Source: Rugalucina vietnamica (Eukaryota > Mollusca > Bivalvia > Lucinida > Lucinidae). Taken from it: a stretch of DNA of 64,000 nt. Position 1 is the first letter of the stretch; each line of letters starts with the position of its first letter. Shown piece by piece: positions 21,236 to 32,272 of the stretch. Position numbers and translations under genes: made by a program. The notes below the pieces were generated by a model, which saw nothing but the letters and a program-made list of their open reading frames with translations, was not told where the DNA came from and ran no database searches. Where the stretch lies: assembly GCA_964017185.1 (NCBI GenBank), contig OZ024879.1, positions 41,113,883 through 41,177,882 on the forward strand. Direction: 5' to 3'.

Positions 21236-21409
21236 GATTTCAAAATGTCAAGACCTAAAAAAAAAAAAAAAAAAAAAAAAAAATGGATTCCATGTCGGAA
21301 ACTAAAGATAACCTTTTACAATCTCTGACTGATTATCGGGCAGTGGCATGCCAGATGAATGCGAGAAACAAGGCCCTCGAGGAGCAATTCAGACATTGCA
21401 ACATGAAGT
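21236..21409 (+). CDS. Exon-like segment with a poly(A) tract inside the frame
   Basis: Follows CTGCGCTCTAG and ends AACATGAA|GTAAGT. The frame after the A tract is protein-like and helical: MDSMSETKDNLLQSLTDYRA, then QMNARNKALEEQF. Before the tract, ATGTCAAGACCT would read MSRP followed by lysines, but with about 28 A residues the two halves fall out of register. The tract may be mis-sized in the assembly or in vivo. Its donor phase (2) does not match the next exon (phase 0), a second warning sign. Confidence 0.35.
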
Positions 21410-21560
21410 AAGTCTCTTTGTGTTTGTTTTAAATGTACTGCACAATTTCAAAAACATCACCGCGTTTTATGAAGTTCTATTACATTGAACGCATCTTTCA
21501 TTTTGTTTCCTTGTCTTCATAGAAACCATGCAGTTTAAAATGCTATTTTGATTGTTTCAG

Positions 21561-23803
21561 ATCCGAATCCTAAAGACTGGGTTAAACAACGCCACCGCAG
21601 ATGCTTCTAACACACGCCAAAAGCTTCAATTTTCTGGGCAATGTATCCAGGCCCTACTGGCTCACCTGAGCATAATGCAGCAGAAGGTGAATATTTTGTT
21701 TTCTTTGTTCTATTTTTTCATTTTCAATTGCTTGGATGGAAAAAAACTGGCCATGCATGCTTTTATCTGTATTTCTTTGACAATGAATATTCATGCAATC
21801 CACTAGCTCTTTTGTGAGGTATGTTGCAATGCATTCTATTTTCAAAACAAAATCTTCATTTTCTTTGTTTCAGCAATGTGAAATCCTGGATGTCTTGGGT
21901 CAAATGGCAAAAAAATCAGGCAACAAAGGTAAGTTTTTATGCAGTATTATAATGTTCAAGTCTCTAGATTAATAGTTTTTGTTATTTTAGTTAACTTGGA
22001 TTTCTCTGGTGTTATTTACACTTCATCAAACATGACCCAGATTATCACTCTGATTTTGACACTGTTTTTATCTTCTGTATGCTATGCTCTTGCTCTGTCA
22101 CTGAACCGCCAACATCTTATCATGTCAGTACCTATTTCCTAATCACATACGTTTAGAAAACGTTTATGAATGCAATAGCCTGAGCCTCTACTGCCTTGTA
22201 AGCTCTTTTGTGATGTTCATTTTCACATTTTTATCGTCAAAAGAACCAGAGAAAATCAGATTAGGTAATCTCACCTATACCGATCTGGATGCCTCAGAGG
22301 AAGCAGAACGGCCCACATATACGTTCCAGCAGATCATAGAGAGGGCATAAGCCTCTCAAAAGCGCAAATTCCAGCAAATGTAAGTTTGTTGATTGCTTCC
22401 GCACCCCCCCACCCCACCCCTTTCACCATATCATTTATGAAATGAAATGAAATGAAAGACAAGTCTGGTTTTTGTTTTGTTTTTTTCTTTTTTGAAACAG
22501 TTTAAAACTAAAATCTAAATTGACAAAAACAATACAAACAAACAGTATTAAATATCACAATGTATCTATTTTTGTTCCTGAGTCTTAACACAAATAACAA
22601 TATATTTGTAATGTGATATCTAACATGTGAAAAAGAATCAGAAAAATGTATGAATAATCAGAAGCATCTGTCACTTGTCTTGAAAGCGCATTATTCATTT
22701 TGCATTTGCCTGTTACTTTGAAACTATAGTCCGCTTTTGTTTTCTTTGAGAAAGCAATCCTGTTTTGAATGGGATGTGTGTCATATTTTTTTATTATTTA
22801 CAGGAATGTACCAGCTCCTCCAAAGAGAATAATCAACACTCCCATGATTTTACAACATGCAAAAGGGCAAATCCTGGATGCAGATAGTGAAAAGGCTACA
22901 ATTATAGTGAGTGTCTTGTTTTTGACTACAGTTACAGTTAAATTATTTGTTCGTTTGAATTGATGCTTTTCATACTAGTCAACAGTCAAGGTGATGTTGT
23001 CTCCACTTTATGGGACTTTTTCCCAAATTGAGGATGTCATGACATCCAACAAGCGCTTAAAATATAACCATCAGACAAAGCCACAAACGTTTATATGTTT
23101 GACGGTTTGACTCGAAACCACTTTTCATGGCAAAACTCAGACCTGAGCGGTTAAGCAGTAATCAGATGGTCAGTCAGCAGCTAACAAGCTTTGCCTGGAA
23201 GCAGTCCCATCTATCTGAAACATATATAGCATTTAAAGCAACAAAAGACATACTGTTTGAATGTAGAAAAAGAATTTCAATTGTACAAAGCATTTGGCAC
23301 TATCTAAAACATATAATGGCAGGTGGTCTGACAATGTTGGAAGCTGCCCATCTATTTCTTTTGGTTCCAATGTGCTGGGGAGGGGCATATTCCCACCTGA
23401 CCACCCTAAGCCCTTGCATGAAATCTACAGCTCAGATCAGCTGTGTCTAAACTTTTTAAGCCTGTTTGCACCTTTGTGTTTATCGCTTTGATATTTTAAT
23501 GTCCTTGTATACTTCATACACCTATACCTTTCTAGCCTTCAGCAATGTGGTTTGTGTCCTTGCCTGGTCAAAACATAAATACAGATATTTTTCTGTCCCT
23601 GCTTATCTATCAGTTTTTATATTCAAAATATATTTGAAACCTTGCAAATTTACAGACAAAAAGAGAAAAAAATAAATGTACATGTAATTTCTAAAAGTTT
23701 CTCACAGAAAGTTAAAACATATTGGGTTTTCATTTTGTTTGTTTCTTTTTCTTTTCAGTCAAACCAGCCGCAAAAAGACAAAGATGCTGCAGAGAAAAAC
23801 TAG
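21561..23803 (+). CDS. Spliced gene of unknown function, five consecutive exons, one in-frame TAA
   Basis: Exons 21561-21686, 21874-21928, 22244-22379, 22804-22906 and 23759-23803, with AG acceptors and GTGAAT, GTAAGT, GTAAGT and GTGAGT donors in consistent phase. The third acceptor, a bare AAG, is the weakest. Translation: IRILKTGLNNATADASNTRQ... LAHLSIMQQK | QCEILDVLGQMAKKSGNK | EKIRLGNLTYTDLDASEEAE... QQIIERA, TAA at 22348-22350, then ASQKRKFQQ in the same frame | NVPAPPKRIINTPMILQHAK... | SNQPQKDKDAAEKN, TAG at 23801-23803. Coding after the TAA stays open across two introns, so the TAA is a recent nonsense mutation, or else the protein ends there and I over-read. The Gln- and Lys-rich, partly helical character gives no firm family. 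Segments at 20.2 and 21.3 kb may be its 5' exons. Confidence 0.5.
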
Positions 23804-24983
23804 ATTACTACAAGCCACTTTAGACTCAGTGCAGCAATTGTCATGCAAGAAGGAAATGACATTTTATTGGTTGTAATGTTGTTTTATATATATATAGAAA
23901 TATATTGTTGTATATCCAATCTGCAAATTAATATAAACTTGTAAAATATACATTTTCTTTGGTTCTGTCTTGAAACAAAAGCAAACGAACAAAAACATAC
24001 AGTGATGCTGCAAAACTTGATCAACTGTCAAGACATCAATCAGCTTTGTACTTTTTCACACCACCACCTAACCCTTGGTAAACAGCATAGACTAAAAATA
24101 GTCTCACAAACGTTTCAAACAAACAGTTAGACTTAAGGACTTATAGCCGGTCACTGTATATACATGTTTGAAGATTTACCTGTATAAAAAAGCATTGTTA
24201 ATTTTGTCAACAATGCTACATACTTTAGCATGCTTTATCATGGGGCTGTGAAATATGTTGCAAATACATGGATTTGTGTATACACGATTGTGAAATGAGT
24301 GGTCAGCTCAGAGCAAGTGAGTCATTTTTCAGTTACTTCCGGGTTGAAATCGTCGGACCCATTTTTCATAGCTTTTCGAAAAACATTAGCCAGATTTTTC
24401 GATGTAGTCATTGACTTCAATCATATAGGAACCTGAAACAAAAGGCATGTCATCTTCCAGCAAACAATAAGCGCACACGAGCTGCGCCAAGTTACCCACT
24501 TTGAGAATTTTTCAGAAAAACATGTTTACACTAACTTTTCCCAGGGAAATACATTTCCGTGACCCCAAAATAATCCCTCGTTTTTCAGATTATGTATCCT
24601 AGACATGTAGGCGCTGTGTAATTTTTATTCAAATGCATTCCATTTTCCAGGAAATGGGTCCCACAAAAACCAGTTACATTTCCAATTCTAAGCAAAGCTA
24701 TTTAATATTCTAAAAGAATAACTATATTGAGTCATTCCTAGTATCTGTGACTTCTATTAGCAATAAATGCACATCATCATTTGATTGACAGATTCAAAAA
24801 AACATTAGATGTCTGTTTAACATTCCCCACCCACTCATGTCAATATTGATAAATTCTTAAATAGGTCTGCTCATACACCGGTTCATTTTCTGCCAAATGA
24901 CTGTATGTTTTAATTGTTTGCTTTTGTGTAACTATCTGAATCATTTATGCCATTTAAAGCAACAAAAACAGTGAATGTAGATA
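23804..24983. other. Gene 3' flank and spacer
   Basis: Likely 3' untranslated region of the gene above, then spacer. TCTGAA.CAT.TAT..CATTTAAAGCAACAAAA at about 24936-24970 is a diverged copy of 23214-23250. Confidence 0.4.
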
Positions 24984-25199
24984 AAAAGGTACAAGAAGGC
25001 AAAGATCAGGAAAAGACGCAATCAGAAAAAGATATCCACTCCAAAAACCGAGGTGGGAAAAAACCAAAGTAACAATCAGGTACATTATACCATAAAACAT
25101 ATAGTAAGCCGAATGAGCAGCTATTTTCCCAATAGGTGGCCACTCAGTTACCTTAACTTAACTAAAAATATGAAAACATACATAAGGCGCCAACAGCAC

Positions 25200-25230
<31 letters not shown>

Positions 25231-26236
25231 AAACACCAAGACATAAAACAAAAAGAACCACTACAGAAGTATCGACTTGGAACGATCAGTAACACAAAGT
25301 TACTGGCGGGCTTAAACCGGTTTTACAGGTACCTAACCTCACCCTCAGCTTCTGCAGTGGTTCATAACATTTAGTTATTTGGTCCTTGTGGTGAATCTCT
25401 AACTAGTCAATGAATCATCAAGAACGAACAAATAAATCATGATAAACATCCTGATGAATCAAAACCCAGGACTCACAGATTGAGTAAGCTGCCCGACGAT
25501 GGAGATCCCTGGGCGCCGAATAACCTACTAACTCCGGAGCAAAAGAAAAACACCAGTTGGACCCCGGTGGGCCAAGCAACAGACAAGAAGCTCCGGCCCC
25601 AACCAACTAAACTGAATAGCTTTAAGTCGGGGCCATCATAGAGTCTGACGCCCGACCCACCGGCGTGCAATTAAAGAAGGCAGCATAGTTATCAACCATG
25701 ATTGGGTTAAAAACTAAGCATGCAGACTGTCGCATAACATTCAAGTTATAACCTATACGTCTGTAACGTGTTATGATTTTTCTGAACTGAAAAGAAAAAT
25801 CGTTAATTCCTTTAAGTTTCTTAAATTTGTAAACCAAGTCACCATAAAATTCAGGTTCCGCAAGGCCCTCACTTAAAAGCGTCTTTAACCCAACATTATA
25901 TTTGGAAATCAATTCATAGTGTCTACGATAAAATTTAGAAAATGTTTTTCGAAGTTTATGATACCGATAGCCCTGTTGAAGAAGTTTTGCCGTTAAACAT
26001 TTATTTGTAGCGTTGAAGTCTGTAACATGATTGCAGACTCTAGCAAACCTAATAAGTTGCGAAATGTATACACCATAAGAAGCACGACGAGGAACGTCAC
26101 CATCCAAAAAAGGAAAATTTACTATATCAAAATCAAAGTCATCGCGCTTATCATAAATTTTAGAAGAAACAAATCCATTTGAAACAGAAAGATGTAGATC
26201 TAAAAAGGGGGCTTCGGTATCTGAGATATTGGATTT
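24984..26236 (-). mobile_element. Penelope-like retroelement copy, 5'-truncated
   Basis: Minus strand with its full 3' end (GGTACAAG..GGCAAAGATCAGG at 24989). It reaches up through the RT C-terminal region: from 26107 the frame DGDVPRRASYGVYISQL runs unbroken for 161 residues to the FNCTPVGRASDS tail. Homology to sister copies stops at ATATCTCAGATACC (26236), inside RT. The flanks resemble the uninterrupted sequence at 23,214-23,340, which therefore works as an empty site. An A tract of about 28 bases sits at 25201-25228 inside its 3' untranslated part. Confidence 0.8.
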
Positions 26237-26344
26237 AAATTATACAAAGCATTTGGCACTATCTATAACATATAATGGCAGGCTATCTAAAAACATTTAA
26301 TGGCAGGTGATCTGACAATGTTCAATGGAAGCAATTTTCAAACT

Positions 26345-26522
26345 GTATCTGTTTGTCTTGGTTGCTTGCTTGGTTGATTTTGGGGTTTAACGTACCACTC
26401 AACAGCTAAGGTCATATGGAGACTGCACCTCGATTTATGACCTCATCTTAACTGTAGAGAAGCCCGGGATCCAACTCAGGGTTTTCAAAAGACTTTAACA
26501 CTACACCACAGAGGCTTCTATA
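26345..26522 (-). mobile_element. tRNA-derived SINE
   Basis: Read on the minus strand: GCCTCTGTGGTGTAGTGTTAAAG (A-box-like TGGTGTAGTG), GAGTTGGATCCCGGGC (degenerate B box), TCTCCATATGACCTTAGC, GTACGTTAAACCCC and a CAA-rich tail. The body is shared with 11,446-11,578. Confidence 0.65.
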
Positions 26523-26845
26523 TCTGAGTGTTCCATTTGATGCTTTTCATTTACAGTGAACAGTTGAGGCCATGTAGACTGTCTCAATTATACTTTGGGC
26601 AAGCCTCTAAGGCAAAAAATAAAAATTAAAAGAGACTCAATGAGTGACTGCAGTCTTGACATAATTGAAGCATGTAATTTGCTTTTGCCACTGTCTAAAT
26701 GAAACAAGCAAAACAGTTTCAAACATTTTCAAATCATAAGGCACTAGTAATGATAACATACTAAAAATTGTCTCATTCATAAAAGTTCTATACATTTTGA
26801 ACACCGATTTCCACTAGTATTGAACAGTACCTCTCATAGGTCATG

Positions 26846-26902
<57 letters not shown>

Positions 26903-27021
26903 AAGAACATTCATGACTCAAAGGACTACCTTCTCTTCAGACAACATATTGTGTATTTGATAATAGTCAAAGCCATGCACTGATTAATGGTACATTAACC
27001 TGTCAGGCTGATGCCGTTGCC
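26523..27021. other. Spacer with a long poly(A) tract
   Basis: A tract of about 48 A residues at 26851-26898. No coding feature. Confidence 0.6.
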
Positions 27022-27264
27022 TTACAGGATAGCGGGATTGCGACCTGGTTGTTGCATTCTAGGCTGTGTTGGTTGTGTTCTGTTACGAAGAAAATTTTGT
27101 ATGCGCTCTCTGTATTTCTGAAGCAGGTCGAGAGGATAAAGCGAAGAAGTCGTTGATGAAGCTGTCTTGCGACTACCCGAATTGAAATGATGATCAGTCT
27201 CACTACATAAGTATTGACCCAATTATCAGTGATGTGGTTGCCATTATTAAATACACAATCTGGT
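27022..27264 (-). pseudogene. Membrane/tail exon, frameshifted
   Basis: Acceptor CTTTCCATTTCAG ends at 27265. One frame gives a hydrophobic run IVYLIMATTSLIIGSILM; after a one-base shift another gives a polar cytoplasmic-type tail (SETDHHFNSGSRKTASSTTS, LLQKYRERIQNFLRNR) to TAA at 27022. It matches the design of the two terminal exons just upstream in the same locus, so it is probably a decayed third version. Confidence 0.35.
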
Positions 27265-27318
27265 CTGAAATGGAAAGGAAATAGCTTCACTTAAAATAAA
27301 ATAAAGAAAAAGAAAATG

Positions 27319-27515
27319 TCAGTCTCTCTTTGAGGCATCAAACATGGTTTCCTCTGAACTCACTGACCCTCGGCCTCTAAAGCTGATCCCCAATTCAATA
27401 TGGTCTGCTGATGACCTCCTTCTCCTTCTTTTGCACTTTCGACATATGATAATGATTATAATGAGGATGATGATGGCTGATGAGCCAGCATTGCTGCTGC
27501 TGATGATGATGATAT
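27319..27515 (-). CDS. Terminal exon: transmembrane helix and cytoplasmic tail
   Basis: Acceptor TCTGTTAATAG lies directly above 27515. Translation starts IIIISSSNAGSSAIIILIII, gives a helix of about 15-18 residues ending IICRKCKRRRRR (a stop-transfer cluster), then a tail of about 35 residues (HIELGISFRGRGSVSSEETM) to TGA at 27319. This is a typical last exon of a type I membrane protein. It belongs to the minus-strand locus that includes the stalk exons at 27.9-28.9 kb. Its ligand and function are unknown. Confidence 0.5.
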
Positions 27516-27703
27516 CTATTAACAGAAAATCAAAGAAAGACAATTCAACAGATGCTTCAAAATGAGCAGTCCTATCACAATGCCTGTTTTTGTATATGCA
27601 AAACACCCAGATCAGCAGCATAGTTTCTGTGCAGCTGAGCAGTGCATTTTTAATCTTTTTATTGGTCTATTATTGAAATCCTCTTACTTCATAAAGCTTT
27701 GTG

Positions 27704-28253
27704 TCAGATATGGTTCAGACAAAAATGATAATGTTTGTTATAACTTTGTAACTGCCAAAGTGCTGTCAGTTTCAGGTGTTGGAAACAGAACAATTTTGAT
27801 GACCATGTGTCTTCTCTTTGCCTTTTTCTGCATTTGTGATCATGGTTTCTTATAATGCAAACATGAACAAACATGAAAGCCAATGTCAATGATATGACAG
27901 AGGCTGTAGTGGGTATAACTACCAACAGGATGTTGAAATGTGATTGCTCAGATGCATGTTTCAACAGTAAAAGATGATAGTAAAGTTACAGTTGAATTTG
28001 ATATGGCTGTGGTAAAAGATGAATTGACTGCAATGAAATGTGGTGATATGTCAGCAACTGTTGTATTCCTTAGAGGATCATTACCAGTGCTATCATCCCC
28101 AGTTGTGCTCCAGGTTAATCTGGTTTCATGAGCAGCTTCTGTTTCAACCTTGAACGTTTCAGGGGCATCTGTCGTCCACGTTTCTGAGGCACTTGTCTCT
28201 GGCTTGGCCACAGTCGTCCTGCTCTCAGCTACCGTTCTTGTGGTTTCAGCAGT
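27704..28253 (-). CDS. Stalk and membrane exon of a type I membrane protein
   Basis: Acceptor TCTTCAG lies above 28253. The frame TAETTRTVAESRTTVAKPET continues for about 100 residues, very rich in Thr, Ser, Ala and Glu with several N-x-S/T sites, as in an O-glycosylated stalk, and stops near 27948. One base out of register (27964 down), the sequence SHFNILLVVIPTTASVISLT then LAFMFVHVCIIR is a clear membrane helix followed by a basic KCRKRQRE cluster. Either a one-base deletion separates stalk from helix or an unrecognised splice does. Paralogous to 45.7-49.4 kb by design: stalk exons followed by helix and KR-rich tail. Confidence 0.45.
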
Positions 28254-28514
28254 CTGAAGAACGACATAATGAAAACAGGCCCTTGAAATATTGATCCTTT
28301 ATACCCCACTTTATATCATATTCAGTTAAAACTAGGCTTTACAGGGGTTTGCCTTTTTTTTATTTTTTTTCTGTATTCTGATGTTTAGTCTTAACATAGA
28401 TTATGGGTACTCATTTAAACGACATTCAATCTAACACTTTTAAGCAAAATTAGGAAAGTGGTGTGTTTTGATGGTGGCAAGAATTTTCTCATTAGGTAAT
28501 ATGGCATAGCATTG

Positions 28515-28800
28515 TAACTTTTAATCATAACGAAAACATGCCCATGTGATATATAGATTTTTCTTAAGGTGTAAAAATTGAAAATTTTCAGCTGAAAAAA
28601 TTTGATATTTTTCTTATTTTTGCTCAAAACATAGATTGTGGGTACACGTTAGAACCGCCTCGCCGGTTTGGAGCAAAAATAAGAAAAATAGGTATACCCC
28701 TGCATAATAAGAAAAATAGGTATACCCCTGCATACCCCAGTTTTGCAAAATAAAAGTGGGGTTCAGGGGGTATACATTACATGGACATGTTTTCATGATG
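28515..28800 (+). repeat. Dispersed repeat R1, copy 1
   Basis: Contains ACATGCCCATG, TTTGATATTTTTCTTATTTTTGCTC, ATTGTGGGTACACGTTAGAACCG, AAGAAAAATAGGTATACCCC and ...GGTATACATTACATGGACATGTT. The same order recurs at 54.35 and 55.06 kb. A local duplication of about 37 bases is present at 28,676-28,735. Confidence 0.7.
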
Positions 28801-28831
28801 TAATGATAAGTATTCTTTTCAGCTTTTTTAC

Positions 28832-28903
28832 CTTTGTCACTGTACTGAAGGATTCCACATCCGCATATGCTGTCCCTTCTTCCTCTGAGAATCCATCGAC
28901 AGG
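28832..28903 (-). CDS. 24-codon symmetric exon, acidic
   Basis: Acceptor GCATTTCAG and donor AAAG|GTAAAA. It reads PVDGFSEEEGTAYADVESFS then TVTK, 72 bases, phase 0 at both ends, so it can be skipped without a frame change. Probably an extracellular stalk exon of the minus-strand membrane-protein locus. Confidence 0.45.
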
Positions 28904-29174
28904 CTGAAATGCAACAGTTATGTATTTAACAAAACAACACAATCACTTTAGAAAAGCAAGCCTGTGTTCCTCAGAAAAATAGTTTTTTTTTGAAAGTAAG
29001 AAATGTTCCATCAAAATGAAGACTATGGTATCATCATGTAAAAAAAACCTGCAGTTTTTGACAGTTATGTCAACCGTCATTTCATGTTCCCTTGCCATTT
29101 TTTGATTTTGAAATTGTAATATTTGTCAGTTTCGGGTCATCGCATTTTTTACTTTTTATGGTTGAAACACTTAC

Positions 29175-29310
29175 ACATGCTTTCGGCTTTGAATCGCCAA
29201 GAACAACCAGAACTGGCTTCAAGTTGCCAGTGATTAGCTGGCATGGCTGTCGATAGCCCCACAAAGATTCCATTACTTGCACCAGATTGACATTTGGTTG
29301 ATTTTCCAGA
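29175..29310 (-). CDS. Upstream exon candidate of the membrane-protein locus
   Basis: Ends GCATGT|GTAAGT at 29175. Two frames are open. One gives NGQKDKDFLREPGQSGKSTK and on to a Cys-containing segment; the other ends KPKAC and resembles the end (NGKPC|GTAAGT) of the first exon at 49,137. I cannot choose between them and see no acceptor upstream. Confidence 0.3.
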
Positions 29311-29570
29311 TTGGCCAGGCTCTCTCAAAAAGTCTTTGTCTTTTTGCCCATTTACATTATTATAATTAGTATTGTTATTGTCTGGTCAAGGTATTGAGTT
29401 ACCTCTCTTGGATATTTTTTATTGAACAAAAAAAAGTAAAAGAAAAAAAAAATGAATAGAATTAATAAATTAAAAAAATAATAATAATAAAAAAAACTTG
29501 CTAAGAAAACATCCACCAAAACTTGTCTTTCATATATCCCCATGTGACGATAAGTAAAGTGGGAAATAGA

Positions 29571-29572
<2 letters not shown>

Positions 29573-29620
<48 letters not shown>
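29573..29620 (+). repeat. Poly(A) tract
   Basis: About 48 consecutive A residues within a wider A/T-rich zone (29,400-29,640). Confidence 0.9.
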
Positions 29621-29624
<4 letters not shown>

Positions 29625-29818
29625 AATATTAAAAAAAATGTGTATTGATTAATTCTGATGAAATCCCTTGTGAATATGGATATTCCAACCTCCAATGCTT
29701 GCAGTAGACTATTCCAGTTTTACCCAATATTAATGGATGAGTCCAAACTAATGCATAGCGGTAAATATTGATCACACTTGACCTTGATCTGTTTATTGTT
29801 TTGCACAAAATACTCTAC

Positions 29819-30110
29819 TCAACACTTAGAATGAGACACCTTTACACCCTGAAGGCATGGTCTGCTGTCACTAATCCCTAGATAAACAGTTTTAAGATGG
29901 TTTTCAATACACTGAAATAGGTAAGTTTTCATCTCTGGCGATACGTCGCATGCCTTGCTGCAGGGCGTAGGAGGATTTTTGTGGAGGTTAAATGACGTCT
30001 GATGTGTCATTTTTCGACGTACGGGACTCATTTCAAGACGTAAAAACGCCCAAAACGTCCACTAGTGCAAGCACTGTCTCTGTCAACCTGTCGAAGCTGA
30101 TCCTGGTGGG
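29819..30110 (-). CDS. Possible exon, Cys-containing, frame uncertain
   Basis: Acceptor TTTGGTTTCAG is above about 30118 on the minus strand. The open stretch 30031-29819 contains TPCSKACDVSPEMKTYLFQC and CIENHLKTVYLGISD. Upstream frames conflict. It could be a more distal exon of the membrane-protein locus. Weak. Confidence 0.2.
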
Positions 30111-30376
30111 TGATCTGAAACCAAAGCAAAACAAAACAAAAAAGTAGTTTACTTTTACTTCGCTCAAACATATGGGCCTCATCTTCTGTGTATAGTAGTT
30201 TATATAGTTTAACTTTTTATTTCTAGATAGAAACAACTTAGGTCATCTCTATATAGTAGTTTATATAGTTTAATCCTGATCATCGAGCTTTATTTCAGAG
30301 TCAGACATTACTGTTGAATCTTCGTGAAAGGGGGTTATGAATTAAAACTACCACTTGTCAGTAATTTGTCTGGAAG

Positions 30377-30685
30377 ATGTCTCCTTTAAATTATATAAAT
30401 TGTCTTACGCTGGGTGTTGATTTCATCGAACAGATTTCAGATACGTTGCCTATTTGCAGTTTAAAACTACGTTATATCAATATTGGAAGATTGTACAGGA
30501 TACGTCTGGCAAGGGAATATTTGGACCGTGTCAAATTTTTGAATATCCTGACCGATCAGCAACAGTATGCCAACTTCGTTGATAAAGCCATTGAAGACTA
30601 TAAAATGCTTTTAGATTCTATAAGTGTCCTACGAGAGAGGCAGAGAGACGAGTGGAGATTATTACTAGACCCTACAGCATGCTGA
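30377..30685 (+). CDS. Hypothetical helical protein, 102 residues
   Basis: Open frame with ATG at 30377; it may instead be a terminal exon after the acceptor TTTATTTCAG at about 30298. C-terminal half: RLYRIRLAREYLDRVKFLN and FVDKAIEDYKMLLDSISVLR, strongly helical with Arg/Glu/Leu. Stop TGA at about 30683 is followed within ~20 bases by TTTAATAAAG, a polyadenylation signal, which supports a real 3' end. No family recognised. Confidence 0.5.
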   Translation: MSPLNYINCLTLGVDFIEQISDTLPICSLKLRYINIGRLYRIRLAREYLDRVKFLNILTDQQQYANFVDKAIEDYKMLLDSISVLRERQRDEWRLLLDPTAC

Positions 30686-30959
30686 GCTGTAAACTTTTTA
30701 ATAAAGTTTTACAGAAAATAGGTGAAAATAGACTTTTGGGGTTTTGTCGTACTGATTAAAAAATGTCAGCATATGTATCAAATGATGTGTTAAAATTCAG
30801 AAATCAGAACGTCAAGAAAGTATAAAAAGGCTCAAAATGTCACTAAGTTCGTACATTAATTGAATTGAAATTATTGTACTATACTTCTTTTATTATAATA
30901 TTATTCTTGTGTTTTTTAACTTAAAATATCTAATAATAATTTAATAATAATAATTTAAA

Positions 30960-31460
30960 GCAACAAAATGAGTGACCCTCATTATTTTGCCAAACATGTG
31001 TTTAGAAACAAGCAAGATAAAAAGTGTAGTTTTTTCTCTAAAAAAGACAGGCTCATGAAGTAGCGTTAAAAACACTACGCCACGGGTTTGTAATAAAAAG
31101 AGATTACAACAAAAATAATATAAACTTTCCTACAGAAACTAAAAAATATAATTTTTCTGAGCCTGTTGGCTATAAAAATGATAAATTATGTTATGCGGTA
31201 TTATGCATGCATTAAGAGGCGGCTAAAGAAAAATGACATAATTACTTCGTTCCCTGTAATTGATTAAAAAGGGTAGCAAAAACTTATATAATCAGTCTAC
31301 CCTGTAATGAAAATAAAAACAGGGTAAGAAAAAAAAACAGAGAAATTTATCCTGCCGCTCTAAACGCTACTTTAACAAAAAACTTAAACTGTAATTTAGG
31401 AAAAAGACAAGTGGGGTTAAAGCATAATTTTATTATGCCTTAACGCGGATGGGTTGGGGA
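30960..31460 (+). other. AT-rich segment with coding-like text and two hairpins
   Basis: A plus frame from ATG at about 30967 (MSDPHYFAKHVFRNKQDKKC) is broken and resumes one frame over as HEVALKTLRHGFVIKRDYNK, then FSEPVGYKNDKLCYAVLC. Codon use is strongly AT-biased. Downstream, TACCCTGT-loop-ACAGGGTA (about 31299-31328) is a perfect 8-base stem and AAGCATAAT-TTT-ATTATGCCTT (about 31420-31441) nearly so. Its nature is unknown: a decayed gene, or an insert of foreign or organellar origin. Confidence 0.3.
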
Positions 31461-31581
31461 ATGCAGCCTAATTAGCTCAATTAGCCTGTGACAAGCCAGG
31501 AAAAATGCAGAGTCACCAACCTACACATGTAACACTTGGTTGTTTGTATTTCAATTACAACCCATAACCTTGATACACAAT

Positions 31582-32272
31582 CTTACTATGCTGCCTTCTT
31601 TAATTGCACGCCGGTGGGTCGGGCGTCAGACTCTATGATGGCCCCGACTTAAAGCTATTCATTTTAGTTGGTTGGGGCCGGAGCTTCTTGTCTGTTGCTT
31701 GGCCCACCGGGGTCCAACTGATGTTTTTCTTTAGCTCCGGAGTTAGTAAGTTATTTGCCGCCCAGGGATCTCCATCGTCGGGCAGCTTACTGAATCTGTG
31801 AGTCCTGGTTTTTGATTCATCAGGATGTTTATCATGATTTATTTGTTTGTTCTTGATGATTCATTTACTAGTTAGAGATTCACCACCAGGACCGAAGAAC
31901 TAACTAAATGTTATGAACCACTGCAGAAGCTGAGGGTGAGGTTACGGCCGTGTAAAATCGATTTAAACCCGCCAGTAACTTTGTGTTACTGATCGTTCCA
32001 AGTCGATACTTCTGTGGTGGTTCTTTTTGTTTTATGTCTTGGTGTTTAAAATATTTTGTGCTGTTGGCGCCTTATGTATGTTTGCATATTTTAGTTAAGT
32101 TAAGGTAACTGAGTGGCCACCTATTGGGAAAATAGCTGCTCATTCGGCTTACGAAATGTTTTCATGGTATAAGTACCTGATTGTTAGTTTGGTTTTTTCC
32201 CACCTTGGTTTTTGGAGTGGGAGTCTTTTTCTGATTGCGCCTTTTCCTGATCTTTGCCTACTTGTACTTTTC
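31582..32272 (+). mobile_element. Penelope-like retroelement copy, 5'-truncated
   Basis: Plus strand from ACTATGCTGCCTTCTTTAATTGC (end of RT) through the full 3' untranslated region to CCTACTTGTACTTTTC. No flanking duplication is evident. Confidence 0.8.

Noticed and set aside
23127..23450. A 107-residue protein inside the last intron of the 21-23.8 kb gene
   Set aside because: Part of it is the repeat segment also found at 24.9 and 26.25 kb; no signals support translation.
27344..27565. Plus-strand frame rich in Leu/Met
   Set aside because: It is the mirror of the minus-strand membrane/tail exon, which has a proper acceptor and stop-transfer cluster.
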